Part shown: positions 34,544 to 44,112 of the stretch, in pieces
How positions within the stretch are numbered: the stretch's first letter is position 1
Layout of the letters: each line of letters opens with the position of its first letter
NCBI GenBank assembly: GCA_026393115.1
Contig: JAPLAU010000008.1
Coordinates: 186,001 to 250,000, forward strand
DNA from: Actinomycetota bacterium
GTDB lineage: Bacteria > Actinomycetota > Actinomycetes > S36-B12 > CAIYMF01
Direction: 5' to 3'
Length of the DNA stretch: 64,000 nucleotides
Notes under the pieces: generated by a model
Told to the model about the DNA's origin: nothing
Databases searched by the model: none
The model's input: the letters and a program-made list of their open reading frames with translations, nothing else
Position numbers and translations under genes: made by a program

Positions 34544-36520
34544 TCAGCCTCCACTTGCCACGATGACACGAAGCCGGTCGGCTCCGAATTCGTTCACTGC
34601 CGGTGCGAGTGTGTCAGCCGTTGCTTGGTCGGGAACGACGAGGGTCAGCTTCAACTCAGGCGCCGAGCGCATCACAAACTGCAGGCTGGCGACGGGGTCC
34701 TTCGTACGCAAGATGGTGTCGACGGTCATGTTGTAGCGCTCGAAGCCCATTGTTGCGAAATTCCGCAGCCCATGTGCGGTGCGTCCGGCGAAAAGGTTGA
34801 CGTACTCACCGCGAATTCCAGTCACAGATCGATCGACCGGAATCCAGGTGACGGTGGTGAACCCGTCGACGGTCGGAGCGTTGACCGTCGCCACCACAAC
34901 GTCGCCCCCGACGGGGTCACGCGTGGTGGCATCGCTGCGTGCTTGCAGGGCAACGATTCCAGCCGGCAGAGAGAGCTTTCCACCACCCACACCCGGCCGT
35001 ATGGTGAGTGTTGATACCTCGGCCACGGCGATGAGCGCCACAACCCCTGCCATCACGATCGCGAGCGTGCGGCGCTGCGAGTCAGCGGCGGGCATGCGTT
35101 GCGCCGCCCATCCGGCAGCGAGCGCTGATGCAAGTGGCACGACCGCCAGAAGCAGTGAGTACACCATCTTGTTGGTGTAGTAGGAGTTACCGAACTCCAA
35201 TCCGCTGCGTACCGACTCGACGCCAAACATGAGCGCCATCCCTGCGGCGGCGAGCAGTGGTCCGACCATTCCGATTGACACCAAGCGACCCGGAACGCGC
35301 CAGCGCAACGTCACGGTGATCAACACGATTGCGGTCATCACGACTGCCGGCCAATATTCAAATGCGGGCAACCCACCAGTGAGAGTTCCCCAGGGTCCTG
35401 GCGTGGTGGAGTCGGTGACGGCACGCAACGCCGGCCATGCCAACGCACCGCACACCACGGTGAGTGCAATGAAGGCAATTACCATGCGGCGACGCCAGCG
35501 CGCGAGCGCGAGCACGACGACAACACCAGGAAGTACGAGGCCGGCGGCCAGCGTCGGATAGATGTACGCCACCGATAGTCCCGCGAGTGGAAGAGTGAAC
35601 CAGCCGATACGCCGCAGCGCAGCGCGCGATCGCACGCTGACGGTGACGGCACCGATCGCGAGTGCGGCAGCTGCGAGGTAGCCGCCCGCGGCAAAGTCGA
35701 CCATGGAACCCATCGACCCCAGCAAGCACCACAGCCCGGTCGCAGAGGCGGCGAGCACTGCGGCCAGTGCGACCACCGATCGGTCAGCGCGCTTTCCAGC
35801 GAAGGCACGCGCTGCGAGTCCGGCGCTCCACGTGAGAATCGCTGCGGCGAGGGCGGCGGTCAGAGCGGTCCACGCCACGTACGGGCGCACGAGGTCGAGT
35901 CCGGGAGTGAGCGGGTCGACTCCGGCAGCCCATTCACCCACTGACCACAGACTGACGTGCAGCATCGGATACACCGTGAACAGCAGGTCGGGGGAGAGTG
36001 CGCTGAAGTCCCAACTCTGGGCGGCCATCACTTGGTGAAACATCGGCAGATGGCTGCTGTGGTCGTGGGGAACTTCGCCGTGTGCCCACCACGCGAGTAG
36101 TCCATTCAGCGTGTGCTCGGTGTCTGCGAACGCGTACACGCCGTAGTAGATGAGTAGGAAGGCCGTTCCCGCGACGAGTCCTACGGCATCGTCGCTGCGC
36201 ACGACGGGCCACACCGGGGCGCCGCGGCGGGTAAACAGCGCGGCGATCTCTGCGAGCAGGAGAACGGTGATGAGTGCGCGCCAGCCAAGGGGAGGGAGTG
36301 TCCATCCGGTGGCGGTCATGGTGACGAAGAGTGCGGCGACGAGGGCGCTTGCGGCCAGCACCGAGAGGATAACACGTTCGCCGAGGCGACGGCCCCAGGG
36401 AGCGAGGACGACCCCGAGCCCGGCGGCCAACACCATGCCAAGGGGAGGAAGCAGCCAGAGCGCAACCGCGGCGACGATCAGGGAGGCGATCGCTATGCGC
36501 GAACTTCGCCCCGTTAACAC
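34544..36520 (-). CDS. Large polytopic membrane protein, possible GT-C-like
   Basis: 658 residues with roughly 14-16 hydrophobic helices over the first ~490 residues and an extracytoplasmic C-terminal domain of about 160 residues. A loop with HDHSSHLPMFHQ after the third or fourth helix and a DAEH-like FADTEHTLNG segment are the only polar motifs. The layout (many helices then a soluble outer domain) resembles GT-C glycosyltransferases of actinobacterial envelopes, but no firm motif is seen. GTG 36520. Coupled to the menC-like gene downstream. Function unknown. Confidence 0.65.
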   Translation of the reverse strand: MLTGRSSRIAIASLIVAAVALWLLPPLGMVLAAGLGVVLAPWGRRLGERVILSVLAASALVAALFVTMTATGWTLPPLGWRALITVLLLAEIAALFTRRGAPVWPVVRSDDAVGLVAGTAFLLIYYGVYAFADTEHTLNGLLAWWAHGEVPHDHSSHLPMFHQVMAAQSWDFSALSPDLLFTVYPMLHVSLWSVGEWAAGVDPLTPGLDLVRPYVAWTALTAALAAAILTWSAGLAARAFAGKRADRSVVALAAVLAASATGLWCLLGSMGSMVDFAAGGYLAAAALAIGAVTVSVRSRAALRRIGWFTLPLAGLSVAYIYPTLAAGLVLPGVVVVLALARWRRRMVIAFIALTVVCGALAWPALRAVTDSTTPGPWGTLTGGLPAFEYWPAVVMTAIVLITVTLRWRVPGRLVSIGMVGPLLAAAGMALMFGVESVRSGLEFGNSYYTNKMVYSLLLAVVPLASALAAGWAAQRMPAADSQRRTLAIVMAGVVALIAVAEVSTLTIRPGVGGGKLSLPAGIVALQARSDATTRDPVGGDVVVATVNAPTVDGFTTVTWIPVDRSVTGIRGEYVNLFAGRTAHGLRNFATMGFERYNMTVDTILRTKDPVASLQFVMRSAPELKLTLVVPDQATADTLAPAVNEFGADRLRVIVASGG

Positions 36521-36625
36521 TCAGTCATCCTATGCGGCGGGTGACGTGGAGATGGGTCCCAGCAGGTACCCTCGACATACAGGCGGGCCCCGCGGTGGGT
36601 AGCCCGCGACGTCGGAGGTATTCCC

Positions 36626-37204
36626 GTGCTGTTGAGTGACCGCGACCTGCGTGCTGAGATCGCTGCTTCGCGTGTGCAACTTGAGCCGTACGACGACTCG
36701 ATGATTCAGCCGTCGAGTATTGATGTGCGGCTCGACCGCCTCTTCCGCACCTTTGAGAACCACCGATATCCGCACATCGATCCGTCGGTTGAGCAGGCGG
36801 ACCTCACGCGCTTGGTCGAGACCGAGCCGGGAGAACCGTTCGTGTTGCACCCCGGTGAGTTCGTGTTGGCGTCGACGTACGAAGTCATCACCCTTCCCGA
36901 CGACATCGCCGGGCGACTTGAGGGAAAGTCATCACTTGGCCGCCTCGGTCTTCTCACGCACTCAACAGCGGGGTTTATCGATCCCGGCTTCTCCGGTCAC
37001 GTCACACTTGAGCTTTCCAACGTGGCGACTCTGCCGATCATGCTGTGGCCCGGAATGAAGATCGGCCAGTTGTGTCTGTTCCAATTGTCATCGCCAGCTG
37101 AGCACCCGTACGGATCATCGGTGTACGGCTCGCGTTACCAAGGACAGCGCGGACCCACGCCGAGTAAGTCCTACCTCAACTTCCACCGCTCGGAGATCGA
37201 CTGA
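36626..37204 (+). CDS. dcd: dCTP deaminase, probably bifunctional (dUMP-forming)
   Basis: 192 residues, very close to the M. tuberculosis Dcd:Dut enzyme. Start [12 protein letters not shown] and core [35 protein letters not shown] and [10 protein letters not shown] are all present; the catalytic Glu lies in HVTLELSN. The bifunctional form converts dCTP directly to dUMP for thymidylate synthesis. The [11 protein letters not shown] version of the active-site loop is that of the bifunctional enzymes. GTG 36626 with GGAGGT six bases upstream. Monocistronic or loosely linked to the following SGNH genes. Confidence 0.95.
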   Translation: MLLSDRDLRAEIAASRVQLEPYDDSMIQPSSIDVRLDRLFRTFENHRYPHIDPSVEQADLTRLVETEPGEPFVLHPGEFVLASTYEVITLPDDIAGRLEGKSSLGRLGLLTHSTAGFIDPGFSGHVTLELSNVATLPIMLWPGMKIGQLCLFQLSSPAEHPYGSSVYGSRYQGQRGPTPSKSYLNFHRSEID

Positions 37205-37209
37205 TTGTC

Positions 37210-38205
37210 ATGCCACAAATTGCGCGAACCCGTTTGGTTCTCGCGGCGGCCCTCGCGGTAGCGGCCCTCGTGTCGGTGACGCCTCCGGCGGCGCAGGCGT
37301 TTGTGCCCACGGCAACAACGTGGAAGCCACTGCCCGCAGACGCGCTCTACGATCTTCCGAGTACGTACAACCAATGCCATGCGCGCGTGCCAGACACCGA
37401 TCCTGTGGCATGTGTTGTGGGTGACACCAAGTCGGAGAAGACGGTCGTGTTGATCGGCGACTCGCACGCTGCGAACTGGATTCCGGGATTAATGCTGGCG
37501 GCCACCAAGGCGCATTGGCGACTGGTGCTCTATACGAAGACGACGTGCCCTGCGATGCCGGTGAACGTCACGCTGACTGTCAGTCTCGTTGCCAAAGCCA
37601 CGCCCTACTACGACTGCCGCCGGTGGCGCGCCAATGTGTTGGCGAAGGTCGCTTCGTGGAAGCCCACCGTGGTGCTTGTTGGGGGCTCGCACACCACCCG
37701 CATCATCGGACTCGACGGCGTCGTTTTCCGAACTACACCAGCAGCACGTCTACAGCGTGATGCGGCATGGCAGAAAGCGACCGCGCAGTTACTCAGTCGG
37801 TTGAAGAAGGATGTGCCGAAGGCAGTGGTGCTGGTGCTGCACGACATTCCCATCGCGCGACAGAACGTCGTTCCGTGTGTCGCGCGTGCCGTGTACGCGA
37901 CGGCCGGAGACACGTGTTCGTACCCGGTTGCCAGTGCTGTGCGCCGGACTATTCGCGCGGCCGAGGTCGCGGCGATTGCGGCGAATCCGAACGCGCGCGT
38001 GGTCGATGCGTTTCACACCGTGTGTCCGACCACTCGGTGTATTCAGGCGAGTAAGGGAATACTGCGGTATCGCAACGCAGGTCATCTGACGGCGACGTTC
38101 TCGCGCACGCTCTGGCCGATGTGGGTTGAGGTATTGAAGCGCGCAGAATTGCCGCTCACCCCTGACCCGTATCTGTACCGCGCGCCCACCTCTCTCACCG
38201 CATGA
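37210..38205 (+). CDS. Secreted SGNH-domain protein
   Basis: 331 residues. Signal peptide (~1-29, AALVSVTPPAAQA) then an SGNH fold: block I VVLIGDSHAANWIPG (GDSH), block III region LVGGSHT and the C-terminal catalytic pair in YRNAGHLTATFS (H in GHLT). Four Cys residues suggest disulfides. This is the same domain found at the C-terminus of the next protein, which it overlaps by ATGA. It probably transfers or removes acyl groups on an envelope polysaccharide together with the membrane acyltransferase. Confidence 0.85.
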   Translation: MPQIARTRLVLAAALAVAALVSVTPPAAQAFVPTATTWKPLPADALYDLPSTYNQCHARVPDTDPVACVVGDTKSEKTVVLIGDSHAANWIPGLMLAATKAHWRLVLYTKTTCPAMPVNVTLTVSLVAKATPYYDCRRWRANVLAKVASWKPTVVLVGGSHTTRIIGLDGVVFRTTPAARLQRDAAWQKATAQLLSRLKKDVPKAVVLVLHDIPIARQNVVPCVARAVYATAGDTCSYPVASAVRRTIRAAEVAAIAANPNARVVDAFHTVCPTTRCIQASKGILRYRNAGHLTATFSRTLWPMWVEVLKRAELPLTPDPYLYRAPTSLTA

Positions 38206-40352
38206 GTGCCGTCTCCGGCGTTGGAGTGAGTGCTGGCGCGACCGGTACGCCGCACCTGGCATTCCGTCCCGATGTCGAGGGTTTGCGCGCGATCGCGATT
38301 CTCTTGGTCGTCGGCTACCACGCGGGTTTGCCGTTCATCCCGGGCGGATTCATCGGCGTTGATGTTTTCTTTGTGATCTCCGGATTCCTCATCACCGGGC
38401 TCTTGGTAGCCGAGGCGCATCGATCCGGACACGTGGCGCTTGCTTCGTTCTGGGCACGCCGCGCACGGCGGCTACTTCCGGCGGCCGTGTTGGTGCTGGT
38501 CGTCGTCGCATTGGTGTCGTGGTTCGTCATTCCGGCGATCGACCACGAGCTTGTGGGTGGCGACATCGTCGCGGCGAGTTTGTACGTGTCGAACATTCGA
38601 TTTGCCGCGCAAGCTACTGACTACCTCGGAGCTGGTCGCGCCGAGAGTCCTGTTCTGCATTTCTGGTCGCTCGGTGTCGAGGAGCAGTTCTATCTCGTGT
38701 GGCCGCTGTTGGTGCTTGCCGTTGCCGCGTACCTTGTGAAACGCGCGGCTCGCGGTGAGCGCCTATTCCGAACGTTGGCGATCGTGCTGGCGGTCATCGG
38801 CGTGCTGTCGTTCATTGCATCGCTGCGTTTGACCACGACGGCCGAACCGTGGGCTTTCTTCGGAACACCTACGCGCGCATGGGAATTCGCCGTCGGTGGT
38901 CTGATCGCCATTGGTGCGGCGAGCGGTTTTGCGCTGGGGCGTCAGGTGCGTGCTGTTGTCGGAATCGTCGGGGTCGTCGTACTGTTGGCCGCGGCTGTGC
39001 GCATCAACGCCGACATGCCGTACCCCGGAACCGCTGCGATCTGGCCGGTACTCGGAACCGGTTTGCTGCTCGTAGCTGGAACCCGGCGTCCTGACGATGC
39101 ACCCGTCGCGACCGACACCATGTTGGGTGCCTGGCCAATGCGGTCGATCGGCCGGTTGTCGTATTCGTGGTACCTCTGGCACTGGCCGGTGCTGGTGCTG
39201 GTTGCAGCGTGGTTGGGTCCGCAGAGTGTGCTCGCGCGAACGGCTCTTGTCATCCTCGCGCTGATTCCAGCCGCACTCGCATTCCGATTCATTGAGAAGC
39301 CGATTCACCATGCGCCGTCGCTGATGGCATCGCCGCGCAAGTCGCTCGTGCTCGGTGGTGTGTTGTCGCTGTTCGGTGTCGTTGCCGGGCTCATGCTGTG
39401 GTCGTTGCAAGGTGGTGGTGCATTCGCATCAACGGCAGTCGTGGCGACAGCTTCCGAAAGTGACACGGTGCGTACGCCGACGTCGACGGCATCGGCGTCG
39501 CCGGTGCCTCAGCCGTCCAAGGCGGTGGCATTAGCGCCACCCAAGACAGGCAGCGCGATTACGCCTGCTCCGTCGAAGGCGCGCGCCGACCTTCCGAGTA
39601 TCTACGGCGATGACTGTCACCTTCCGATTACCGCCACTGCTGGTGGCGCGTGCGTCTTTGGCGATACGACGTCGAAAACGACGATCGCCCTCATCGGCGA
39701 TTCGCATGCCGCGCAATGGTTCCCGGCGCTCGATGCTGCGGGTAAGCGCAATCACTGGAAGATTGTGGCGCGTACCAAGAGTGGATGTGCGGCGCCTGAC
39801 GTCACGTTCTACCTGCGTTCACAGGAACGGCCGTACACCGAGTGCGATGAATTCCGCGCGGCGATGCACGCCGACCTGACCGGACCCAACAAGCCCGATC
39901 TTGTGTTGGCAACGAGTACCCAGACTGAGTCATTGGTTGATCGCGCGAGCGGTGAGCGATTGTCAGGTGCGGCCGCGCAGCAAGAGTGGAAGGACGGATG
40001 GAAGCGCACGCTCGCGACGTTCTCGAAAGCGGGAGTTCCAGTCGTAGTGCTGCGCGATACGCCCTGGCCCGGAACCGACATGGCCAAGTGTGTGTCGCAG
40101 CATCTCGACGATCCGAGTGCGTGCGATCTCTCAACGAGTACGTTGTCGCCGACGAGTTTCGACATCGACTTAGTGACGGGATTCGCCGGGGTCACGGCGA
40201 TTGATCTGACCGACGCGCTGTGTAGCGGCACGACGTGTCCGGCAGTGATCGGCAAGTACCTCGTGTACCGCGACGACAGTCACTTGACGGCGACCTATGC
40301 GACGGCGTTAGCGACTCGCTTGGCCGAAGCGCTCAAGCCGCTGTTGGGCTAA
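38202..40352 (+). CDS. Acyltransferase 3 (OafA/YrhL type) fused to SGNH domain
   Basis: 716 residues. The N-terminal ~390 residues are an AT3 membrane domain with FRPDVEGLRAIAILLVVGYH (conserved R...H), GGFIGVDVFFVISGFLITG, FWARRARRLLPAA and LHFWSLGVEEQFYLVWPLL. A Ser/Thr/Pro linker leads to an outer SGNH domain with TIALIGDSHAAQWFP and YRDDSHLTATYA. Such proteins move acetyl from cytoplasmic acetyl-CoA across the membrane and attach it to a polysaccharide or peptidoglycan. Coupled to the separate SGNH gene upstream. Confidence 0.92.
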   Translation: MSAVSGVGVSAGATGTPHLAFRPDVEGLRAIAILLVVGYHAGLPFIPGGFIGVDVFFVISGFLITGLLVAEAHRSGHVALASFWARRARRLLPAAVLVLVVVALVSWFVIPAIDHELVGGDIVAASLYVSNIRFAAQATDYLGAGRAESPVLHFWSLGVEEQFYLVWPLLVLAVAAYLVKRAARGERLFRTLAIVLAVIGVLSFIASLRLTTTAEPWAFFGTPTRAWEFAVGGLIAIGAASGFALGRQVRAVVGIVGVVVLLAAAVRINADMPYPGTAAIWPVLGTGLLLVAGTRRPDDAPVATDTMLGAWPMRSIGRLSYSWYLWHWPVLVLVAAWLGPQSVLARTALVILALIPAALAFRFIEKPIHHAPSLMASPRKSLVLGGVLSLFGVVAGLMLWSLQGGGAFASTAVVATASESDTVRTPTSTASASPVPQPSKAVALAPPKTGSAITPAPSKARADLPSIYGDDCHLPITATAGGACVFGDTTSKTTIALIGDSHAAQWFPALDAAGKRNHWKIVARTKSGCAAPDVTFYLRSQERPYTECDEFRAAMHADLTGPNKPDLVLATSTQTESLVDRASGERLSGAAAQQEWKDGWKRTLATFSKAGVPVVVLRDTPWPGTDMAKCVSQHLDDPSACDLSTSTLSPTSFDIDLVTGFAGVTAIDLTDALCSGTTCPAVIGKYLVYRDDSHLTATYATALATRLAEALKPLLG

Positions 40353-40368
40353 GGGTTTCTTGCTGGAC

Positions 40369-40386
40369 GTTATACCTAGTTATACT
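40369..40386 (+). promoter_or_regulatory. Probable promoter/operator of the MazEF-like pair
   Basis: GTTATAC occurs twice (40369-40375 and 40379-40385), the second overlapping a -10-like TATACT (40381-40386), eight bases before the antitoxin ATG. Autoregulation by the RHH antitoxin is likely. Confidence 0.55.
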
Positions 40387-40393
40387 GGCGCTT

Positions 40394-40639
40394 ATGAAGA
40401 CCGCTATCTCGATTCCAGATGACACCTTCAACGCCGCGGAACGGCGCGCGGCGGAGTTAGGCATCAGTCGTTCGGAGTTCTTCACCACCGCTGCGCGGAG
40501 GTATCTCGTTGAACTCGATTACGGGTCGCTCACCGCGCGGATTGACGACGCTCTCGAGCGGATCGAGCCAGACGGCTCTGCGGATTTCGCGGTCGAACTC
40601 TCCGGCGCCACTCTTGCCGCGGGCGACGACGAGTGGTGA
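40394..40639 (+). CDS. RHH-type antitoxin (MazE/CopG-like)
   Basis: 81 residues. The ribbon-helix-helix domain (KTAISIPDDTFNAAERRAAELGISRSEFFTTAARRYL) is N-terminal and an acidic C-terminus probably wraps the toxin. ATG 40394 is chosen because the RHH strand starts there. Overlaps the toxin start (GTGA). Confidence 0.88.
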   Translation: MKTAISIPDDTFNAAERRAAELGISRSEFFTTAARRYLVELDYGSLTARIDDALERIEPDGSADFAVELSGATLAAGDDEW

Positions 40640-40977
40640 TCACGCGCGGTAGCGTCCACTGGGTCGATCTCGGCGAACCGCGAGGAGGTGAGCCTGCCAA
40701 GCGGCGGCCCGTTGTGGTGGTGCAGTCAGATGCGCTCAATTCAAGTCGCTTGGCAACCGTGGTTGTCGCAGTTCTGACATCGAATACGGCGCTCGCGGCG
40801 GTGCCAGGGAACGTGTTCGTCCCGGCGGAACTGAGCGGACTATCCAAGGACTCGGTTGTGAATGTCAGCGCTCTTGCCACGGTCGATAAGAAGGCGCTGA
40901 CGAAACAGGCAGGTCTAGTGCCAGGGCATTTGCTGGATCAGGTTGATCAAGGTTTGCGGCTCACCCTGGGGGTGTGA
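40636..40977 (+). CDS. MazF/PemK-type endoribonuclease toxin
   Basis: 113 residues. Typical MazF core: GSVHWVDLGEPRGGEPAKRRPVVVVQSD with the conserved RRPVVVVQ strand, VPGNVFVPAELSGLSKDSVVNVSAL, and ATVDKK in the C-terminal helix region. Sequence-specific mRNA cleavage is the family activity. GTG 40636 (or 40633) overlaps the antitoxin stop. Confidence 0.9.
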   Translation: MITRGSVHWVDLGEPRGGEPAKRRPVVVVQSDALNSSRLATVVVAVLTSNTALAAVPGNVFVPAELSGLSKDSVVNVSALATVDKKALTKQAGLVPGHLLDQVDQGLRLTLGV

Positions 40978-40990
40978 CGGCACCCCCTGC

Positions 40991-42367
40991 CTAGAGCGCT
41001 GGTGCGTGAGGCGGTGGCGGGCCGACGGGCGGCGGGCCACCAGCACCGGGCGGAAGGCACGGACCAGCGAATGTGGCGGTGTGCACTTCTCCGTCGTCGA
41101 TGTGACCAACTGTGCGGAACGGGTCGCTTCCATCGACGGTCGCGTCGATGCAGAACAGAGCTTGCGAACTATCGGCAATTGCCCACAGCGAGTGACCGAT
41201 TGAACCAGCCGTGTTGGGGAGCGGCGTCGTTACCGTCGGGTCGTCGGGCAAGCCATCCTGCGCGCCGATTCCGGTGAGCGCGCTCGAGCCGATGATCGTT
41301 GCGAGGTAGGTCGCGCCATCGTCCAGCGCCGTTGCCACTGCGTCGGGTGCGGCCACAGGAATGAAGTTGGTGGCGCACTTTCCAGTCGTGATGAGGTGTC
41401 CGTTGAACACACCCTCGCGCGGTCCGCTATGACCTTCGCGCGGCTCGAGTCGCAACTTGAAGTACGTGGTGCCGTCAACGGTTCCGTCGACGCAACCGTG
41501 CGTCACCGCGTGGCCTTCGTGATCGCCGATGAACCAGGTGACGTCCTTGACGAGGTCAGAGACGGGAGCCGTTCCAACGCTCGGTGCGTCGGGAAGTGTC
41601 GTCTGGCCGCCGCTGCCGGTGATGTCGCCGGCGTCAACGCCCTGCTTGAGGTACGTCCCGGCAGCCACGAGAGCATCGACGAGCGCTGGGTCGACCACAG
41701 CGTGTTCGCTGTCGTCGCTCACGTTGTCAGCGGAATCGCTGGCGTCATTGGAATCGGAACCGTCGCTGTGCAGCCAGTCCGAGCCGTCGCCACCGTCGAG
41801 TGAGTCTGCGCCCTCGTTACCGTCGAGGTCATCGGTGCCGGTACCGCCGTTGAGGGTGTCGTTGCCTAGGCCACCGTCGAGGGTGTCGTTGCCGGGGTCA
41901 CCGGTTTCAGTGTCGTTGCCGGCGCCTCCAACTTCGGTGTCGTTGCCAGCGTTTCCGTGTTGAACGTCGCTGCCGTTACCGCCGGTGAGAGTGTCGTTGC
42001 CAGCTCCGCCATTCTGAACGTCGTTGCCGGTGCCGCCGTCGAGTACGTCGTTACCGTTTTGACCGTTCTCAACGTCGTTACCGCCGCCGCCGTAGACGCG
42101 GTCGTTGCCCGCGCCGGCGAAAACCACGTCGCGGCCGCTCGATCCGCAAATGAGGTCGTTGCCGCCGAGGGCATGAACTACTGAGGGGCCGGTGAGCACG
42201 ATCACGTCGCGATGGTTGGTTCCGCGCACGTTGCCGTGACCCACGATGGTGGCGCGCACCCCGTGACAGGTGGCCGTCGTACTGGCGTTGGCCGGTGCGG
42301 TGAACCCGGCCAATCCGACGACGAACACTGCTCCGGCAGTGCCAGCGATCAGTCGACTCGTGCGCAT
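40991..42367 (-). CDS. Secreted RTX calcium-repeat protein
   Basis: 458 residues. Signal peptide (~1-28, VGLAGFTAPANA), then about fourteen RTX nonapeptide-like units between residues ~65 and 200 (GGNDLICG, GAGNDRVYGGGGNDVENG, GGAGNDTLTGGNGSD), which bind Ca2+ as a beta-roll. An acidic DSND/DSAD linker follows, then two related globular repeats of about 100 residues (DVTWFIGDHEGHAVTHGCVDGTVDG and SLWAIADSSQALFCIDATVDGS) and a Pro-rich tail. ATG 42367 has GGAGG five bases upstream. Function unknown; extracellular. Confidence 0.87.
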   Translation of the reverse strand: MRTSRLIAGTAGAVFVVGLAGFTAPANASTTATCHGVRATIVGHGNVRGTNHRDVIVLTGPSVVHALGGNDLICGSSGRDVVFAGAGNDRVYGGGGNDVENGQNGNDVLDGGTGNDVQNGGAGNDTLTGGNGSDVQHGNAGNDTEVGGAGNDTETGDPGNDTLDGGLGNDTLNGGTGTDDLDGNEGADSLDGGDGSDWLHSDGSDSNDASDSADNVSDDSEHAVVDPALVDALVAAGTYLKQGVDAGDITGSGGQTTLPDAPSVGTAPVSDLVKDVTWFIGDHEGHAVTHGCVDGTVDGTTYFKLRLEPREGHSGPREGVFNGHLITTGKCATNFIPVAAPDAVATALDDGATYLATIIGSSALTGIGAQDGLPDDPTVTTPLPNTAGSIGHSLWAIADSSQALFCIDATVDGSDPFRTVGHIDDGEVHTATFAGPCLPPGAGGPPPVGPPPPHAPAL

Positions 42368-42466
42368 TGCGACCTCCAAGGGCGACCCCTTGGTCGCGAT
42401 GGAAGGTGTATCGGCGAGTAGTTCCCGTGACTGGACGCGTCTGAGCCAAATGGGTGAGGGCAACCT

Positions 42467-43903
42467 TCAACTCGCCGTAGCCAGGGTGATGGTCGGGGGC
42501 TGCCAGAGCGAACCGTCGAGGATTCCGTTGATGGACTGCGGCGTCGGAGCGAACAGCCGCCATGTCACTTCGAATCCTTGGCCAGCGACAGTCGGCAGCC
42601 AGTTGGCCTGCTGTGTGGCAGTGGCGGGCGTTGTTGACTGCATCAGAAAGTCGATCGAGCCGTCGGAGTTGCGGGTGAGTGGCGACGTGTTGGTGAAGGA
42701 ATACCGTCCCAACGAGTTGGGCATCAGGGCGCCTTGCAGCGAGTAGACCGTGAGCGACCAGCCCTCATCCGTCGGTGGCGCATTCGTGAGGTGAAGCACG
42801 TAGGCGGACGACCCACTTAATGGTGTTTTCGCACTGTCACTCCAGCTCATCGCGTAGATCGCCTGATGTGCAACGAAGGCGCCGAGCCCGATCTGTGAGA
42901 GCACCGCACGCTCGGCGTAGTTCGTGCCGTAGGTGCCGAACCCACCGAGCAGATACCCATTGTGAATGTCGAAATCCTGAGCGAAAAGCGTCTGTGTCTC
43001 CTGGTGAATCTGCGCTGGCCCCGCCGCGACAGCGTCGGTCAAACCTTGCTGGGTGGCGGCGCTCAATGAGGTGTCGGTTGACGGCGATTTTCCTGGTCCG
43101 ATACCCACGGTGGCGAAGCGCGCGAGAGCGGGCGCGTCAGCGGTGGGTGGGGGAAAGCGCGAAAGTTGTCCACCCAATTCGTCGAAGAACGCTAACCCGG
43201 TTGAGGGCGTGTATTTGGTGACGGTCGAATTGGTCGGCGTCGGCGTCGGGGTTGTCGGTACGTCGACGGTTCCGTATTTCGCTAGCGGAGTCAACGTGTA
43301 CTGGTCTTGAATCGCGTTGACCGCGGCGACATCTGAAGGGCCGGTGAGTTGCGTGCTGCCGATAATCCACATCCGCCAGTAGTCGACCGGCAGCGCATGA
43401 GTGCCAGCAGGAAGCGTGAGGGAACGCTGTTGCGGACCTTCGATCACGTAGTCGCCGGGTGCGGTGCTGCTTGCCGTTCCAAGATTCACGGTGTTGTTTG
43501 TGTAGGGGTCGATGAAAGCCAAGACGAAGTAGTGACCAGTAACTTGTGGAACGTGCAGTACTAACGGACCATCCCGCAGGTCGAGCCACGCGATTGAGGA
43601 CAGGCTCGTCGATCCGGGTGCCACGACGGCCGTACTGCTCGACGTGTTCGCCGAGCGCACGTTGTTGAATTGGTTGACCGGCCCGTAGGCGCCTTGCGAG
43701 ACATTCACGCTGGTCATCGTTCGGAATGTCGCGTCGGTTGTGAGGAGCGGAAGACCGTAGGTGTAAGCCTCGAGACCGATCTGATAACCGCGTTGGTAGT
43801 CAGCCGATGGGGTCGAGACACCCGATAGTGGGGCGGTTGAACACGCTGCGCTCGTAAGTAACACCATGCCGACAAGCGCAGCGTGTGCGCCGAACTTCAG
43901 CAT
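42467..43903 (-). CDS. DUF1254/DUF1214 lipoprotein
   Basis: 478 residues. Lipobox LTSAAC (Cys ~21). The N-terminal half is DUF1254 (IGLEAYTYGLPLLTTDATFRTMTSVN, then FNNVRSANTSSS and VLHVPQVTGHYFVLAFIDPYTNN) and the C-terminal ~120 residues are DUF1214 (SAYVLHLTNAPPTDEGWSLTVY). The pairing is common, usually around 450 residues, and its function is unknown. Secreted and membrane-tethered. No catalytic residues recognised. Confidence 0.88.
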   Translation of the reverse strand: MLKFGAHAALVGMVLLTSAACSTAPLSGVSTPSADYQRGYQIGLEAYTYGLPLLTTDATFRTMTSVNVSQGAYGPVNQFNNVRSANTSSSTAVVAPGSTSLSSIAWLDLRDGPLVLHVPQVTGHYFVLAFIDPYTNNTVNLGTASSTAPGDYVIEGPQQRSLTLPAGTHALPVDYWRMWIIGSTQLTGPSDVAAVNAIQDQYTLTPLAKYGTVDVPTTPTPTPTNSTVTKYTPSTGLAFFDELGGQLSRFPPPTADAPALARFATVGIGPGKSPSTDTSLSAATQQGLTDAVAAGPAQIHQETQTLFAQDFDIHNGYLLGGFGTYGTNYAERAVLSQIGLGAFVAHQAIYAMSWSDSAKTPLSGSSAYVLHLTNAPPTDEGWSLTVYSLQGALMPNSLGRYSFTNTSPLTRNSDGSIDFLMQSTTPATATQQANWLPTVAGQGFEVTWRLFAPTPQSINGILDGSLWQPPTITLATAS

Positions 43904-44024
43904 GTCGACTCCCTGTGTGGTGCCCTTTCCAGGCTACGGCCAGAGCCGAGGCGGCACAGGGGGCCTAAGGCCCGCACACGCTTGAATCCGGCAGACCCTG
44001 CCGAGTTGCGTGAGGTCTCCCCAA

Positions 44025-44095
44025 TTTCCGCGAGTCCATCACTTACGCGGGCTAAAACCCCGCTTTAAGCCGCGTAAGTGATGGACTCGCGGAAA
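44025..44095. terminator. Perfect 26-bp inverted repeat downstream of etfD
   Basis: Arms 44025-44050 and 44070-44095 match perfectly around a 19-base loop, 18 bases after the etfD stop. It can act as a terminator, but the stem is far longer than needed and no T-run follows, so a mobile palindromic repeat is also possible. Confidence 0.6.
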
Positions 44096-44112
44096 GGCAA
44101 GAAGGGCAACCG

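Noticed and set aside
41750-42110. Direct repeats resembling a repeat array
   Set aside because: They are the codons of RTX calcium-binding nonapeptides within a secreted protein.
44025-44095. Insertion-sequence terminal repeat
   Set aside because: The two arms are only 19 bases apart and no transposase lies nearby.
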